Positions 51,150-58,826 of a DNA stretch of 64,000 bases are shown in pieces. The notes beneath the pieces were generated by a model that did not search any database, was not told the origin of the DNA, and saw nothing but the letters and a program-made list of their open reading frames with translations. The translations under genes were made by a program, and so were the position numbers. Source of the stretch: Stenotrophomonas rhizophila (lineage in GTDB: Bacteria; Pseudomonadota; Gammaproteobacteria; Xanthomonadales; Xanthomonadaceae). Position 1 is the first letter of the stretch. The number at the start of each line of letters is the position of its first letter. Location of the stretch: positions 62,001 through 126,000 of the forward strand of contig NZ_JACWUO010000001.1 of assembly GCF_020857975.1 (NCBI RefSeq), read 5' to 3'.

Positions 51150-53822
51150 CTACACCGCCGCCGGGTCCAGCTTGTCCACATTGATCCCGTACAGGTCGAT
51201 CGCCACCTGCAGCCGGCTGCGCTCGATGCGACCGTCGTCGGCCAGCGCCTTGAGCGCAGCCAGCACGATGAAGTGGCGGTCCACCTCGAAGAACGTGCGC
51301 AACGCCTCGCGCGTGTCCGAGCGGCCGAAGCCGTCGGTGCCCAGCGCGGCAAAGCGCCGGCCCTCGACGAAGGGGCGGATCTGGTCGGCGACGATCTTCA
51401 TGTAATCGGTGGCCACCACCACCGGGCCCGGGTGCGCGGCCAGGCACTGCTGCACGTAGGGCACGCGCGGTGCCTGCGCCGGATGCAGCAGGTTCCAGCG
51501 TTCGGCGGCCAGGCCGTCGCGGCGCAGCTCGGTCAGGCTGGTGGCGCTCCAGACGTCGCTGGCGATGCCGAAGTCCTGTTGCAGCAGCGCTGCGGCCGCT
51601 TCCACTTCGCGCAGGATCGCGCCACTGCCCAGCAGCTGCACGCGCAGCGCCGGGGCGCTGTCGGCCGCGGCCGGGTGCAGCAGGTACAGGCCCTTGAGGA
51701 TGCCCTGCTCGGCGCCGGCGGGCATGGCCGGGTGCGGATAGTTTTCGTTGAGCACGGTGATGTAGTAGTAGATGTCTTCCTGGTCCACGTACATGCGGCG
51801 CAGGCCGTCCTGGATGATCACCGCCAGCTCGAAGTTGTAGGTGGGGTCATAGGAGATGCAGCTGGGAATCACCGAGGACAGCACGTGGCTGTGGCCGTCG
51901 TCGTGCTGCAGGCCCTCGCCCATCAGGGTGGTGCGGCCGGAGGTGGCACCGAGCAGGAAACCGCGGGTGCGCGCATCGGCTGCGGCCCAGGCCAGGTCGC
52001 CGACGCGTTGCAGGCCGAACATCGAATAGAAGATATAGAACGGAATGGTGGCCAGGGCGTGGTTGCTGTAGGCGGTGCCGGCGGCGATCCATGAGCAGAT
52101 CGCGCCGGACTCGTTGATGCCTTCCTGCAGGATCTGGCCGTCCTTGGCTTCCTTGTAGTAGCTCAGCTGGCCGGCATCCTGCGGGGTGTAGAGCTGGCCG
52201 AGGTAGGAATGGATGCCGATCTGGCGGAACAGGCCTTCCATGCCGAAGGTGCGCGATTCATCGGGCACGATCGGGATGACCAGCTTGCCCAGCGCGGGGT
52301 CCTTGAGCAGCGTACCGAGGATGCGCACAAAGCCCATGGTGGTGGACTGGCCACGCTCGCCACTGCCCTGCAGCTGGGTGGCGAATGCCGACAGCGGCGG
52401 CACCGGCAGTGGGTCGACCTGGGTCAGCCGCGCCGGCAGCTGCCCGCCCTGGGCCTGGCGGCGCTGGGCGAAGTAGCGTTCCTCGACGCTGCCCGGGGCC
52501 GGGCGCAGGTAGGGCATGTCTTCCAGCTGGTCGTCGGCTACCGGCAGGTCGAAGCGGTCGCGGAACGCACGCACCGCCTCCAGGCTCATCTTCTTCAGCT
52601 GGTGGTTGATGTTCTGGCCTTCGCCGGCCTCGCCCATGCCGAAGCCCTTGACCGTCTTGGCCAGGATCACGCTCGGGCGGCCGTTGCCGGCCACCGCCTG
52701 CGCATAGGCGGCGTACACCTTCTGCGGGTCGTGGCCACCGCGGGCCAGTGCCCAGATGTCGTCATCGCTCAGGTCGGCCACCAGCGCCAGCAGCTCGGGG
52801 TACTTGCCGAAGAAATGCTCGCGCACGTAGGCGCCGTTCTGCGACTTGAAGGTCTGGTAGTCGCCGTCCACGCACTCCATCATGCGCTGGCGCAGCAGGC
52901 CGCTGCGGTCCCTGGTCAGCAGCGCGTCCCAGCCGCCGCCCCAGATCACCTTGATCACGTTCCAGCCGGCGGCGCGGAAGGTGCCTTCCAGTTCCTGGAT
53001 GACCTTGGCGTTGCCGCGCACCGGGCCATCCAGGCGCTGCAGGTTGCAGTTGACCACGAACACCAGGTTGTCCAGCCGCTCGCGCCCGGCCACCGAGATG
53101 GCCGCCAGCGATTCGGGCTGGTCCATTTCGCCATCGCCGAGGAAGGCCCAGACCTTGCGGCCCTGGTGTTCCTTCAGGCCGCGGTATTCCAGGTAACGCA
53201 TGTAGCGCGCCTGGTAGGCCGCGGTGAGCGGGCCCAGCCCCATCGATACGGTGGGGAACTGCCAGAACTCGGGCATCAGCCGCGGGTGCGGATAGGAGGA
53301 CAGGCCGTCGCGGTCGGATTCGCGGCGGAAGTTGTCCATGCGCTCGGGCGCGATGCGGCCTTCGACGAAGGCGCGGCCGTAGATGCCCGGCGCCGAATGG
53401 CCCTGGATGTAGATCATGTCGCCGTCGAAGCTGTCGGTGCGGCCACGGAAGAAGTGGTCGAAGCCCACGTCGTACAGCACCGCGGCGGACTGGTAGGTGG
53501 CGATGTGGCCGCCCACGTTGGAGTGCTTGCCGGCGCGCAACACCATCACCATCGCGTTCCAGCGGATCATCGCGTTGAGCCGGCGCTCGATCGCCAGGTC
53601 GCCCGGATACGCCGGCTGGCGCTGGACCGGGATGGAGTTGACGTAGGCGGTCCAGGCGCGCGTGTGCAGGTCGCCATGGCCGGCCACGTCCTGGTCGCTG
53701 AGCTGGTCGATCAGGTAGTGCGCGCGCGGGCGACCGGCCGCCTCGGTGACCGCCTGCAGGGCTTCACGCCATTCCTGGGTTTCCTGGGGGTCGGTGTCGA
53801 GGGGGGCGGGCGCAGGGTGCAT
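51150..53822 (-). CDS. aceE: pyruvate dehydrogenase E1 component (homodimeric type)
   Basis: AceE decarboxylates pyruvate with thiamine diphosphate and passes the acetyl group to the E2 lipoyl domain. The 890-residue length fits the homodimeric gammaproteobacterial E1. Seen are GHIATYQSAAVLYDVGFDHF, the ThDP motif GDGEMDQPESLAAI...NCNLQRLDGPV (GDGx~26NN-like), and the C-terminal VVATDYMKIVADQI and LGTDGFGRSDTREALR. The start at 53822 has GGAG upstream. No aceF or lpd gene is nearby. It is divergent from a LysR-type regulator. Confidence 0.95.
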   Translation of the reverse strand: MHPAPAPLDTDPQETQEWREALQAVTEAAGRPRAHYLIDQLSDQDVAGHGDLHTRAWTAYVNSIPVQRQPAYPGDLAIERRLNAMIRWNAMVMVLRAGKHSNVGGHIATYQSAAVLYDVGFDHFFRGRTDSFDGDMIYIQGHSAPGIYGRAFVEGRIAPERMDNFRRESDRDGLSSYPHPRLMPEFWQFPTVSMGLGPLTAAYQARYMRYLEYRGLKEHQGRKVWAFLGDGEMDQPESLAAISVAGRERLDNLVFVVNCNLQRLDGPVRGNAKVIQELEGTFRAAGWNVIKVIWGGGWDALLTRDRSGLLRQRMMECVDGDYQTFKSQNGAYVREHFFGKYPELLALVADLSDDDIWALARGGHDPQKVYAAYAQAVAGNGRPSVILAKTVKGFGMGEAGEGQNINHQLKKMSLEAVRAFRDRFDLPVADDQLEDMPYLRPAPGSVEERYFAQRRQAQGGQLPARLTQVDPLPVPPLSAFATQLQGSGERGQSTTMGFVRILGTLLKDPALGKLVIPIVPDESRTFGMEGLFRQIGIHSYLGQLYTPQDAGQLSYYKEAKDGQILQEGINESGAICSWIAAGTAYSNHALATIPFYIFYSMFGLQRVGDLAWAAADARTRGFLLGATSGRTTLMGEGLQHDDGHSHVLSSVIPSCISYDPTYNFELAVIIQDGLRRMYVDQEDIYYYITVLNENYPHPAMPAGAEQGILKGLYLLHPAAADSAPALRVQLLGSGAILREVEAAAALLQQDFGIASDVWSATSLTELRRDGLAAERWNLLHPAQAPRVPYVQQCLAAHPGPVVVATDYMKIVADQIRPFVEGRRFAALGTDGFGRSDTREALRTFFEVDRHFIVLAALKALADDGRIERSRLQVAIDLYGINVDKLDPAAV

Positions 53823-53928
53823 GGTGATCTCCAGGAAAGACGGCCGGGCCGGGCGCGGGGCGCGCTGGCCGGGGGAGAAACACCATAGGAGCCGCCCCGG
53901 GCCGCCGGTAGATCCGGCCCTGTTGGCT

Positions 53929-53952
53929 CTTTGCAAAGACAAACTTTGTAAT
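53929..53952. promoter_or_regulatory. candidate operator between aceE and lysR-type gene
   Basis: A perfect 10-bp palindrome CTTTGCAAAG (53929-53938) is followed after five bases by the related CTTTGTAAT (53944-53952). The pair lies in the 153-bp divergent gap, about 25-45 bp before the LysR gene start, in an AT-rich patch. LysR-type proteins bind such dyads near their own start, so autoregulation is plausible. Confidence 0.35.
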
Positions 53953-53975
53953 CACAGGCGAGAATGGCGGCAACC

Positions 53976-54908
53976 ATGAACATTCTCCAGTCAATCCGCA
54001 GCTTCATCCGCACCGCCGATGCCGGCAGCCTGGCCGCGGCCGCACGCACGCTGGGCATCAGCGCCGCAGCGGTGGGACAGAACATCGCCCGGCTGGAGGC
54101 CCACCTGGGTGTGCGCCTGTTCAACCGCACCACCCGCACCCTGGCGCTGACCGAGCGTGGCGCGCTGTACCTGGCCCAGGTGCGCTACATCGAGCGCGAC
54201 CTGCAACGGGCGCAGGCAGCGGTGACCGACCTGGACGCCACCCCCGAAGGCCGCCTGCGCATCGCCTGCAGCACCTCCTTCGGCCGGCACAAGCTGGCGC
54301 CGCTGCTGCCGTCGCTGAAGGCGCGTTACCCGCGGCTGGCGATCGAACTGCTGCTGGCCGACCGGGCGGTGGACCACGCGCGCGAAGACGTGGACGTGAG
54401 CATCCGCATCGAGCCGCAGCTGGAAGAAGGGCTGGTGGCGCGGCCGATCGCGCAGGTGCCGTTCGTGTTCTGCGCTGCGCCGTCCTACCTGGTCCGCACC
54501 GGCATACCGCGCACGCCCGAAGCCCTGCGCGAGCATCGCTGCCTGCTGTTCCGCCATCCCCGCGACGGCCGCCACCTGCGCTGGGGATTCGTGCGCGACG
54601 GGCTGCGCTTCGATGCCGACGTCAGCCCGGCGCTGGTCAGCGACGATATCGATGCGCTGGCGGCGATGGCGCTGGCCGGTGGCGGCATTACCCGCCTGGC
54701 GGCGTTCGTGGCCGCGCCCTACCTGGCGCGCGGTGAACTGCAGGCCCTGTTCGAAGGCAATGACGCCGGCGATGCACAGGCATTGCCCGAGCCGATGCGG
54801 CTGTTCCTGTGCGTCAGCGACCGCCGCGACCTGACCCCGAAGGTGCGCGCGTTGATGACGCACATCGTCGAAGGGCTGCCGGCCGAGTGGCGGGTGGACG
54901 TGGCCTAG
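53976..54908 (+). CDS. LysR-family transcriptional regulator
   Basis: A 310-residue LTTR. The N-terminal winged helix is ILQSIRSFIRTADAGSLAAA...LGISAAAVGQNIARLEAHLGVRLFNRTTRTLAL, followed by the linker helix and a LysR substrate-binding domain (GRLRIACSTSFGRHKLAPLL, VDVSIRIEPQLEEGLVARPI, FVFCAAPSYLVRTGIP). The Arg/Thr-rich RTLALTERG is typical of the CrgA-like group. It is divergent from aceE and may control it, but members of this family often regulate unrelated adjacent genes. ATG at 53976 preferred over 53964. Confidence 0.9.
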   Translation: MNILQSIRSFIRTADAGSLAAAARTLGISAAAVGQNIARLEAHLGVRLFNRTTRTLALTERGALYLAQVRYIERDLQRAQAAVTDLDATPEGRLRIACSTSFGRHKLAPLLPSLKARYPRLAIELLLADRAVDHAREDVDVSIRIEPQLEEGLVARPIAQVPFVFCAAPSYLVRTGIPRTPEALREHRCLLFRHPRDGRHLRWGFVRDGLRFDADVSPALVSDDIDALAAMALAGGGITRLAAFVAAPYLARGELQALFEGNDAGDAQALPEPMRLFLCVSDRRDLTPKVRALMTHIVEGLPAEWRVDVA

Positions 54909-54951
54909 CGGGGCGCAGGCGATGGCACGTGGCCACCGCCTGCGGTGGGGC

Positions 54952-56061
54952 TCAGCGCGGCGGGGCGATGAACACCCCGCGTGCTTCGCGCGGTTCGCAG
55001 CGCAGGTACTGCGGCGCCGGTTCCAGCGAATCGCCCAGTGCGGCGGCGGCGTGCCACGGCCAGCGCGGGTCGTAGAGGATGCCGCGGGCCAGCGCGATCG
55101 CATCGGCATGGCTGTGGCGCAGGATCGACTCGGCCTGGGCCGGGTCGGTGATCAGGCCCACCGCGATGACCGGCATGCGCAGCTTCTGCGCCTTGATCGC
55201 CTCGGCGAACGGCACCTGGTAGCCCGGCGACAGCGGAATCTGCTGGCGCGGGTCGTTGCCGCCGCTGGACACGTGCAGGAACTGGCAACCGCGCCCGTCC
55301 AGCACATGGGCCAGGGTGGTGGTCTGCTCGATGTCCCAGCCGCCGGCCACCCAGTCGCTGGCCGAAATGCGCACGCCCACCGCGATGCGGTCGCTGACCG
55401 CCTCGCGCACCGCGTCGAACACGCGCACCAGCAGGCGCATGCGGTTCTGCAGCGAGCCGCCGTACTCGTCATCGCGCTTGTTGCTCAGCGGCGACAGGAA
55501 CTGATGCAGCAGGTAGCCATGCGCGGCGTGCAGTTCGATCAGGTCCAGGCCGATGCGTTCGGCACGCTGGGCGGCGGCGACGAAGGCGGCCACCACCGCA
55601 TCGATGCCGGCCGCGTCCAGCGCCTGCGGGGTCGGGTCGGTGGCCGCGAACGGCAGCGCCGACGGGGCCAGGGTGGTCCAGGCGCGCGGGTCGGTGGCCG
55701 GCAGCGCGCCGCCGCCGTCCCACGGCCGTGCCGAGGATGCCTTGCGCCCGGCATGGCCGAGCTGGATGCCCAGCGGCATCGGCGACCAGCGCCTGACCGC
55801 GTCGATCACCCGCTTGAGCGCCGCTTCGGTGGCATCGTCCCACAGGCCCAGGTCGGCCCAGCTGATGCGGCCTTCGGGCAGCACCGCGGTGGCTTCCAGG
55901 ATCAGCAGGCCGGCGCCGGACTGCGACAACTGGCCCAGGTGGATCTGGTGCCAGTCGTTGGCCAGGCCGTCGGTGGAGGAGTACTGGCACATCGGCGCGA
56001 TGACGATGCGGTTGGCCAGCTGCAGCGGACCAAAGGACACGGGGGAGAAAAGCTGACTCAA
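54952..56061 (-). CDS. NADH:flavin oxidoreductase, old yellow enzyme (YqjM class)
   Basis: A 369-residue FMN ene-reductase. Seen are NRIVIAPMCQYSSTDGLAND (the Cys of the YqjM/thermophilic-like class), LGHAGRKASSARPWDG, DLIELHAAHGYLLHQFLSPL (the HxxH substrate pair), NKRDDEYGGSLQNRMRLLVR and the late ALARGILYDPRWPWHAA. It reduces activated C=C bonds with NADPH and may help against electrophiles. It lies alone, convergent with the LysR gene. Natural substrate unknown. Confidence 0.92.
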   Translation of the reverse strand: MSQLFSPVSFGPLQLANRIVIAPMCQYSSTDGLANDWHQIHLGQLSQSGAGLLILEATAVLPEGRISWADLGLWDDATEAALKRVIDAVRRWSPMPLGIQLGHAGRKASSARPWDGGGALPATDPRAWTTLAPSALPFAATDPTPQALDAAGIDAVVAAFVAAAQRAERIGLDLIELHAAHGYLLHQFLSPLSNKRDDEYGGSLQNRMRLLVRVFDAVREAVSDRIAVGVRISASDWVAGGWDIEQTTTLAHVLDGRGCQFLHVSSGGNDPRQQIPLSPGYQVPFAEAIKAQKLRMPVIAVGLITDPAQAESILRHSHADAIALARGILYDPRWPWHAAAALGDSLEPAPQYLRCEPREARGVFIAPPR

Positions 56062-56172
56062 GGGAGGGACTCTGGCGGGAACGGGAAACCGGCCGCTATT
56101 GCACTCCTGCTGCGCGCGCGAGGCAACCGTGCCGATGGATCACAGTTTCGCGGCGGTACACGCCGGTACCGT

Positions 56173-56982
56173 TCAGGCGGGCAGCAGGAAGGCCAGCGCC
56201 TCGGCGCAGGGCTCGGCGATCTTCAGGTTGAGCAGCGCATCGGCGCGGGTGCGGCCCAGGTTGAGCGCGGCCACCGGCAGGCCGGCGCTGGCCGCGGCCT
56301 GCACGAAGCGGAAGCCGGAATAGACCATCAGCGAGGAGCCCACCACCAGCACCGCATCGGCCTGGGCCAGGTGCGCCTGGACAGCGGCGACGCGGTCGCG
56401 CGGCACGCTTTCGCCGAAGAACACCACGTCCGGCTTGAGGATACTGCCGCAGTGCGGGCAGGCCGGCACCTGGAAGCTGCTGAAATCCATGTCGTCCAGG
56501 TCGGCATCGCCATCGGGGGCCTGCGCCGCCTCGAGCTGGTCCCAGCCGGGGTTATGCGCCAGCAGCAGGTGCTGGAAATCCTCGCGCGGGATGCGGAGTT
56601 CGCAGCCCATGCAGCGGATCTGGTCCAGGCGGCCGTGCAGGTCGATGACCGCACGGCTGCCGGCGCGCTGGTGCAGGCGGTCCACGTTCTGGGTGAGCAG
56701 GACTTCCAGTTGCCCGCGCGCCTCCAGCGCCGCCAGCGCAGCGTGGGTGCCGTTGGGCTGCGCCTGGCCGAACCGCGGCCAGCCGAGCAGGCTGCGCGCC
56801 CAGTAGCGCTGGCGGGTGGCCGGCTCGCCCATGAAGGCCTGGTAGGTGACCGGCGGGGTGCGTTTCCACTGGCCGTCGGCATCGCGGTAATCGGGGATGC
56901 CCGAGTCGGTGCTGCAGCCGGCGCCGGTCAGCACGAACAGGCGTTGGGCGCGGTCGATGAAGGCGGCAAGCGGGCTGGGCAT
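56173..56982 (-). CDS. sirtuin NAD-dependent protein deacylase
   Basis: A 269-residue Sir2 protein. The NAD site is VLTGAGCSTDSGIPDYRDAD, TQNVDRLHQRAGS and IDLHGRLDQIRCMGC (catalytic His), with a complete zinc finger (CMGC ... CPHCG). GESVPRD and VVGSSLMVYSGF complete the fold. Sirtuins remove acyl groups from lysines using NAD. The gene stands alone, near the NAD salvage block only on a larger scale. The class (lower-eukaryote-like, SIR2_2) fits several gammaproteobacterial sirtuins; specificity is unknown. Confidence 0.93.
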   Translation of the reverse strand: MPSPLAAFIDRAQRLFVLTGAGCSTDSGIPDYRDADGQWKRTPPVTYQAFMGEPATRQRYWARSLLGWPRFGQAQPNGTHAALAALEARGQLEVLLTQNVDRLHQRAGSRAVIDLHGRLDQIRCMGCELRIPREDFQHLLLAHNPGWDQLEAAQAPDGDADLDDMDFSSFQVPACPHCGSILKPDVVFFGESVPRDRVAAVQAHLAQADAVLVVGSSLMVYSGFRFVQAAASAGLPVAALNLGRTRADALLNLKIAEPCAEALAFLLPA

Positions 56983-57022
56983 GCGCTACAGGTGGGGGCG
57001 CGCGGCCGGCAACGCAATCGGC

Positions 57023-57436
57023 TTACGGGCCCGGGATGCTGTCGGGCAGCGGCGGCACGGCGATGGGATGGCCCTCGGCGTCCAGCGCGATCATCACGAA
57101 GTGGCCGCGGGTGCACAGCTTGCGCTCGCCGGTATGCAGGTCTTCGGCGATCAGTTCCACTTCCACCTTCATCGAGCTGCGGCCGACCTCGACGATGCGG
57201 CCGATGGTTTCGACCATCTGGCCGATGCGGATCGGCAGCTTGAAATCGACCTGGTCCGAGCGCGCGGTGACCACGGTGCGGCGCGAATAGCGCGCGGCGG
57301 CCAGGAAGGCTGCCTTGTCCATCCAGGCCAGCGCCTGGCCACCGAACAGGGTGCCCAGATGGTTGGTGTGGTTGGGAAAGACGATCTCGGCCATGCTGAT
57401 TTCGGTGGGCGGGACGATGTCGGGAACGGGGGTCAT
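57023..57436 (-). CDS. acyl-CoA thioesterase (YciA-like hotdog fold)
   Basis: A 137-residue thioesterase: VFPNHTNHLGTLFGGQALAW (active-site helix with Asp in DKAAFLA), VVTARSDQVDFKLPIRIGQM and VEVELIAEDLHTGERKLCTR are typical of the YciA/BACH hotdog thioesterases. These hydrolyse short to medium acyl-CoA to free acids and CoA. ATG at 57436 (MTPVPDIVPP). It is followed by the sirtuin gene 40 bp downstream; co-transcription is possible. A SMAG dimer lies upstream. Confidence 0.9.
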   Translation of the reverse strand: MTPVPDIVPPTEISMAEIVFPNHTNHLGTLFGGQALAWMDKAAFLAAARYSRRTVVTARSDQVDFKLPIRIGQMVETIGRIVEVGRSSMKVEVELIAEDLHTGERKLCTRGHFVMIALDAEGHPIAVPPLPDSIPGP

Positions 57437-57499
57437 GGCGGTGGCCGATGGAAGGGTGGGGTCGGCGCGGATGATACGGCAGGGGGCGTCGGCGCGCCG

Positions 57500-57569
57500 G
57501 TAGGTCCGACCCATGGTCGGACGTTCTTCCGTTCCGGCACCGCTATGTCCGAGCGTGGCTCGGAGCTAC
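57500..57569. repeat. inverted SMAG dimer between nrdB and thioesterase
   Basis: GTAG at 57500 heads the hairpin GTCCGACC-cat-GGTCGGAC (57504-57522). A second, inverted, hairpin GTCCGAGC-gtg-GCTCGGAG (57547-57565) is followed by CTAC (57566-57569). The two GTAG heads face outward. It lies just downstream of nrdB on the minus strand. Confidence 0.85.
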
Positions 57570-57581
57570 CCGTTTTTTCGA

Positions 57582-58601
57582 TCAGAACGACATGTCGAAC
57601 GAGACTTCGCCCTTCACGCCCACCTGGTAGGCCGAGGAGCGGCGTTCGAAGAAGTTGGTCAGTTCCTGCACGTCCTGCAGTTCCATGAAGCTCAGCGGGT
57701 TGCGCACGTTGTACTTGCGCTCCATGCCCAGGCGGTGGAAATGGTTGTCGGCGCAGTGCTGCAGGTACTGGCGCATGTCGCGGGTGGAAATGCCGGCCAC
57801 GCCGCCGGACAGCACGTCCTCGGCGAACTGCACTTCGCATTCGATCGCTTCGGCCAGCATGTCATAGACCTGCTGCTTCATCGCATCGTCGAACAGGTCC
57901 GGCTCTTCTTCGCGGATCACATCCACGCACTCGAAGGCGAACTCCATGTGCGCGCTTTCATCGCGGAACACCCAGTTGGTGCCCGAGGCCAGGCCGTTGA
58001 GCAGGCCGCGCGAACGGAAGTAGTACACGTAGGCGAAGGCGGCAAAGAAGAACAGGCCTTCGATGCAGGCGGCAAAGCAGATCTGGTTGAGCAGGAACTG
58101 GCGGCGCTCGTCGCGGGTTTCGATCCGGCGCAGGTCCTGGATCGAGTCGATCCACTTGAAGCAGAAGTCGGCCTTCTTCTTGATCGAGTCGATGTTCTCC
58201 ACCGCCGCGAACGCCTTGACGCGCTCGTCCGGGTCGGGCAGGTAGTTGTCGAGCAGGGTCAGGTAGAACTGCACGTGCAGCGCTTCTTCGTACAGCTGGC
58301 GCGACAGGTACATGCGCGCTTCGGGCGCGTTCAGGTGCTGGTACAGATTGAGCACCAGGTTGTTGGACACGATCGAATCGCCGGTGGCGAAGAACGCGAC
58401 CAGGCGGTGGATCAGGTGGCGCTCGCCCGGCGACATCTTGCTGTGCAGGTCGCTGATGTCGATCTGGAAATTGATTTCCTCGACGGTCCAGGTGTTCTTG
58501 ATCGCGTTGCGATACATGTCATAGAACTGCGGGTAGCGCATCGGGCGCAGGGTCAGTTCAAAACCTGGATCGAGCAACATCTGGCGCGGCGTGTCTGCCA
58601 T
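57582..58601 (-). CDS. nrdB: ribonucleotide reductase class Ia, beta subunit
   Basis: NrdB carries the di-iron/tyrosyl radical for ribonucleotide reduction. The 339-residue protein has the metal ligands in FFATGDSIVSN (Asp75) and LYEEALHVQFY, with Glu106, His109 and the radical Tyr113 spaced as in E. coli (Glu115, His118, Tyr122). Later come GLFFFAAFAYVYYF (Glu204-region helix) and FRDESAHMEFAF (Glu/His). ATG at 58601. It follows nrdA on the same strand 225 bp downstream, across a SMAG repeat; expression together is likely. Confidence 0.96.
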   Translation of the reverse strand: MADTPRQMLLDPGFELTLRPMRYPQFYDMYRNAIKNTWTVEEINFQIDISDLHSKMSPGERHLIHRLVAFFATGDSIVSNNLVLNLYQHLNAPEARMYLSRQLYEEALHVQFYLTLLDNYLPDPDERVKAFAAVENIDSIKKKADFCFKWIDSIQDLRRIETRDERRQFLLNQICFAACIEGLFFFAAFAYVYYFRSRGLLNGLASGTNWVFRDESAHMEFAFECVDVIREEEPDLFDDAMKQQVYDMLAEAIECEVQFAEDVLSGGVAGISTRDMRQYLQHCADNHFHRLGMERKYNVRNPLSFMELQDVQELTNFFERRSSAYQVGVKGEVSFDMSF

Positions 58602-58767
58602 GGGGATTTCCTTGGTTCGGTGGGCAGCTTCCCGGGGGAAGCGTCGAAAGACCCGCGCGTGTGCGCGGCGGGCTTCCGGCACCGCGCGCTGGGCGTGCGG
58701 TGTCAGCGTGTTTGGGGTGAAGCGGTGAAGCAGCCGGGCCGGGCCCGGCGGTGTCGATTATTTTTTC

Positions 58768-58818
58768 GTACCCACCAACGGTGGGTACCTACCCAGGGTT
58801 GCCGGCCCATGGGGCCGG
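58768..58818. repeat. SMAG palindrome and hairpin between nrdA and nrdB
   Basis: GTACCCACC-aac-GGTGGGTAC (58768-58788) with CTAC at 58789-58792 is a SMAG copy. Right beside it GCCGGCCC-at-GGGGCCGGC (58800-58818) is a second hairpin that ends nine bases before the nrdA stop. Both lie between nrdA and nrdB, where they could tune the ratio of the two subunits. Confidence 0.75.
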
Positions 58819-58826
58819 CACGCCTT

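Noticed and set aside
54922..57243. Long plus-strand frame opposite the old yellow enzyme and sirtuin genes
   Set aside because: Antisense artefact of GC-rich codons; no recognisable domain, while both minus-strand genes are certain.
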